Below, one piece after another: positions 6,663 to 7,168 of a stretch of 7,168 bases of DNA. The first letter of the stretch is position 1, and every line of letters starts with the position of its first letter. The stretch comes from Flavobacteriales bacterium. Its GTDB lineage: Bacteria > Bacteroidota > Bacteroidia > Flavobacteriales > UBA7430. A program made the translations under genes and the position numbers. Under the pieces are notes generated by a model that was given only the letters and a program-made list of their open reading frames with translations, searched no databases and was not told the DNA's origin. The stretch lies in contig JANXFM010000014.1 of assembly GCA_024959975.1 (NCBI GenBank), positions 1 to 7,168 on the forward strand, given 5' to 3'.

Positions 6663-6670
6663 CAAAGATA
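6663..6670 (-). promoter_or_regulatory. -7 promoter element of the DUF3109 gene
   Basis: On the minus strand the bases read TATCTTTG, a full match to TAnnTTTG. The element ends four bases before the ATG at 6658, so transcription should start at or very near the start codon. A TTTAC about 18 bp upstream is a weak -33 candidate. Confidence 0.55.
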
Positions 6671-6740
6671 TGCTATTCAGGAGACAGTAAACAGCTTTCG
6701 GTCGTTCGCTTTCAGGAATGAGAATTGAAGATAAATGAAT

Positions 6741-6766
6741 TGTCATACTGAGCCTGTCGAAGTATG
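6741..6766 (+). repeat. Single REP-like repeat copy
   Basis: This unit shares the TGTCA head and the core CTGAGCCTGTCGAAG with the pair at 1166-1234. Its stem is CATACT (6744-6749) with AGTATG (6761-6766), so the two variable stem positions differ from the other copies but still pair. No inverted partner is present nearby. It lies between the DUF3109 start and the tRNA-Leu promoter. Confidence 0.78.
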
Positions 6767-6767
6767 A

Positions 6768-7168
6768 TCAATAATTAAAAAACAAAAAAACTTTTGCAGG
6801 GTTCAAACTATTCTTAATTTTGCCAACCCTACCAAACATAAATGCCTTGGTGGCGGAATTGGTAGACGCGCTGGATTCAAAATCCAGTTCTTTCGGGAGT
6901 GTGGGTTCGATTCCCACCCAAGGTACTAAGCGGGAGGAAGTGGTTTCACTTTCTCCCCTTTTTGATTTTAGAGCTCTCAAAGCAAGACTCTGACTGGTGA
7001 TAAGACTTATCACTTCCTTAAGTTTTGGAGTTCGATAATTATCCTCATCAAATATCAGTTTTTCATCAAGTATCGAACTCAGTATCTTTTGCTTCGTCTT
7101 TGTAGTTCCTTGCTCAAAGAAGTTATCTAGGTTTTTGAACAAGTACACCCCAAAGTCAGTTAGTTTTG
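6768..7168 (-). CDS. Serine site-specific recombinase, C-terminal end only (5' end beyond window)
   Basis: The frame is open from the right edge with no stop, so this is the 3' part of a longer gene; the in-frame GTG at 7148 is internal, not a start. The segment encoded by about 7148-6999 (KTKQKILSSILDEKLIFDED, then NYRTPKLKEVISLI) resembles the C-terminal region of large serine recombinases of Bacteroidota, with the recurring pattern KQKI-S-I--EKL-F---NYRT--. The N-terminal resolvase and recombinase domains are not in the window, so this is recognition from a short tail. Downstream the frame crosses the tRNA-Leu gene in antisense, giving PWVGIEPTLPKELDFESSAS, and stops at the TGA at 6768-6770. 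The last 50 or so residues are thus made from the tRNA and its upstream DNA and are probably not an evolved domain. Convergent with the tRNA, the usual position of an integrase beside its attachment site. Confidence 0.7.
   Translation of the reverse strand, partial: KLTDFGVYLFKNLDNFFEQGTTKTKQKILSSILDEKLIFDEDNYRTPKLKEVISLITSQSLALRALKSKRGESETTSSRLVPWVGIEPTLPKELDFESSASTNSATKAFMFGRVGKIKNSLNPAKVFLFFNY
6793..6822 (+). promoter_or_regulatory. Promoter of tRNA-Leu
   Basis: TTTG at 6793-6796 and TAATTTTG at 6815-6822 are separated by 18 bp. This is the best complete match to the Bacteroidota housekeeping promoter in the window. Transcription should start near 6828, about 15 nt before the mature tRNA 5' end. 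Confidence 0.8.
6844..6925 (+). tRNA. tRNA-Leu (anticodon CAA)
   Basis: Cloverleaf parts are all visible. The acceptor GCCTTGG (6844-6850) pairs with CCAAGGT (6918-6924), with a G-U at the end, and the discriminator is A6925. The D stem is GCG/CGC (6853-6855, 6867-6869) with GG in its loop. The anticodon stem CTGGA/TCCAG encloses TTCAAAA, anticodon CAA at 6878-6880, reading the UUG codon. The long variable arm (6888-6900) has a TTCG loop, as in class II tRNAs. The T arm GTGGG/CCCAC holds the loop TTCGATT. The 3' CCA is not encoded (CTA follows). The 3' half is a probable integration site for the element on the right. Confidence 0.97.
6926..7168. mobile_element. Left end of an integrative element at tRNA-Leu, continues beyond window
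   Basis: A recombinase reading toward, and into, the 3' end of a tRNA gene is the standard arrangement at the edge of a tRNA-integrated island or ICE. The DNA from the tRNA 3' end to the right edge is therefore inferred to be element DNA. The exact crossover cannot be placed, because the second attachment copy would lie outside the window. Only the recombinase tail and the tRNA terminator hairpin are seen in it. Confidence 0.5.
6932..6963 (+). terminator. Terminator after tRNA-Leu
   Basis: GGGAGGAAGTG (6932-6942) pairs with CACTTTCTCCC (6947-6957), eleven pairs with one G-U, over the loop GTTT, followed by a C and five T. It begins seven bases after the tRNA. On the minus strand the same bases lie within the recombinase reading frame. 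Confidence 0.85.

Noticed and set aside
6227..6728. Plus-strand ORFs at 6227-6544 and 6510-6728
   Set aside because: Both are antisense to the DUF3109 gene and have no domain or promoter of their own.
7146..7148. GTG at 7148 as start of a 126-residue protein
   Set aside because: The frame continues upstream to the window edge without a stop, and the homology begins near the edge, so it is an internal codon.

Overview
The window looks like chromosomal core sequence from a member of the Bacteroidota, most likely a flavobacterium, running into the edge of an integrated element at its right end. The DNA is AT-rich, genes lack clear Shine-Dalgarno sites and have A-rich leaders. Several starts are preceded by the Bacteroidota -7 promoter motif TAnnTTTG. 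The protein families (Nfu-type NifU, YphP/YqiW bacilliredoxin, an nrdB-nrdA pair in that order, DUF3109) also fit that group. The assignment is an inference from these features, not from a database match.

Layout, left to right. (1) 1-564, minus: NifU-family Fe-S scaffold protein, cut by the window edge. (2) 571-588: an 18-bp perfect palindrome that carries a -7 motif on each strand, between NifU and the divergent gene. (3) 604-1119, plus: gamma-class carbonic anhydrase-like left-handed beta-helix protein. (4) 1145-1234: REP/BIME-like repeat cluster between two convergent genes. (5) 1266-1784, minus: long-chain flavodoxin. (6) 1906-2319, plus: bacilliredoxin with a CGC motif. (7) 2339-2371: strong bidirectional terminator. 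(8) 2416-5794, minus: class Ia ribonucleotide reductase operon, nrdB first and nrdA second, 22 bp apart. (9) 5795-6088: AT-rich leader with a terminator-like hairpin. (10) 6089-6658, minus: Cys-rich DUF3109 protein. (11) 6741-6766: a lone copy of the same repeat. (12) 6844-6925, plus: tRNA-Leu(CAA) with a very good promoter and a following terminator. (13) 6768-7168, minus: the C-terminal end of a serine recombinase entering from the right edge and reading antisense through the tRNA.

How the parts relate. Many of the core genes concern redox chemistry or iron: Fe-S assembly (NifU), low-potential electron transfer (flavodoxin), thiol redox (bacilliredoxin), the di-iron/tyrosyl-radical RNR, and a Cys-rich putative metal protein. 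They are mostly separate transcription units, so this is a loose theme and not a demonstrated pathway. The tRNA-recombinase junction looks like the edge of an integrative element that uses the tRNA-Leu gene as its attachment site; its remaining genes lie outside the window.

The most interesting signals are the repeat family, whose stem base pairs co-vary among three copies, and the recombinase/tRNA junction. I found no CRISPR array, no rRNA, and no clearly new multi-gene system inside the window.
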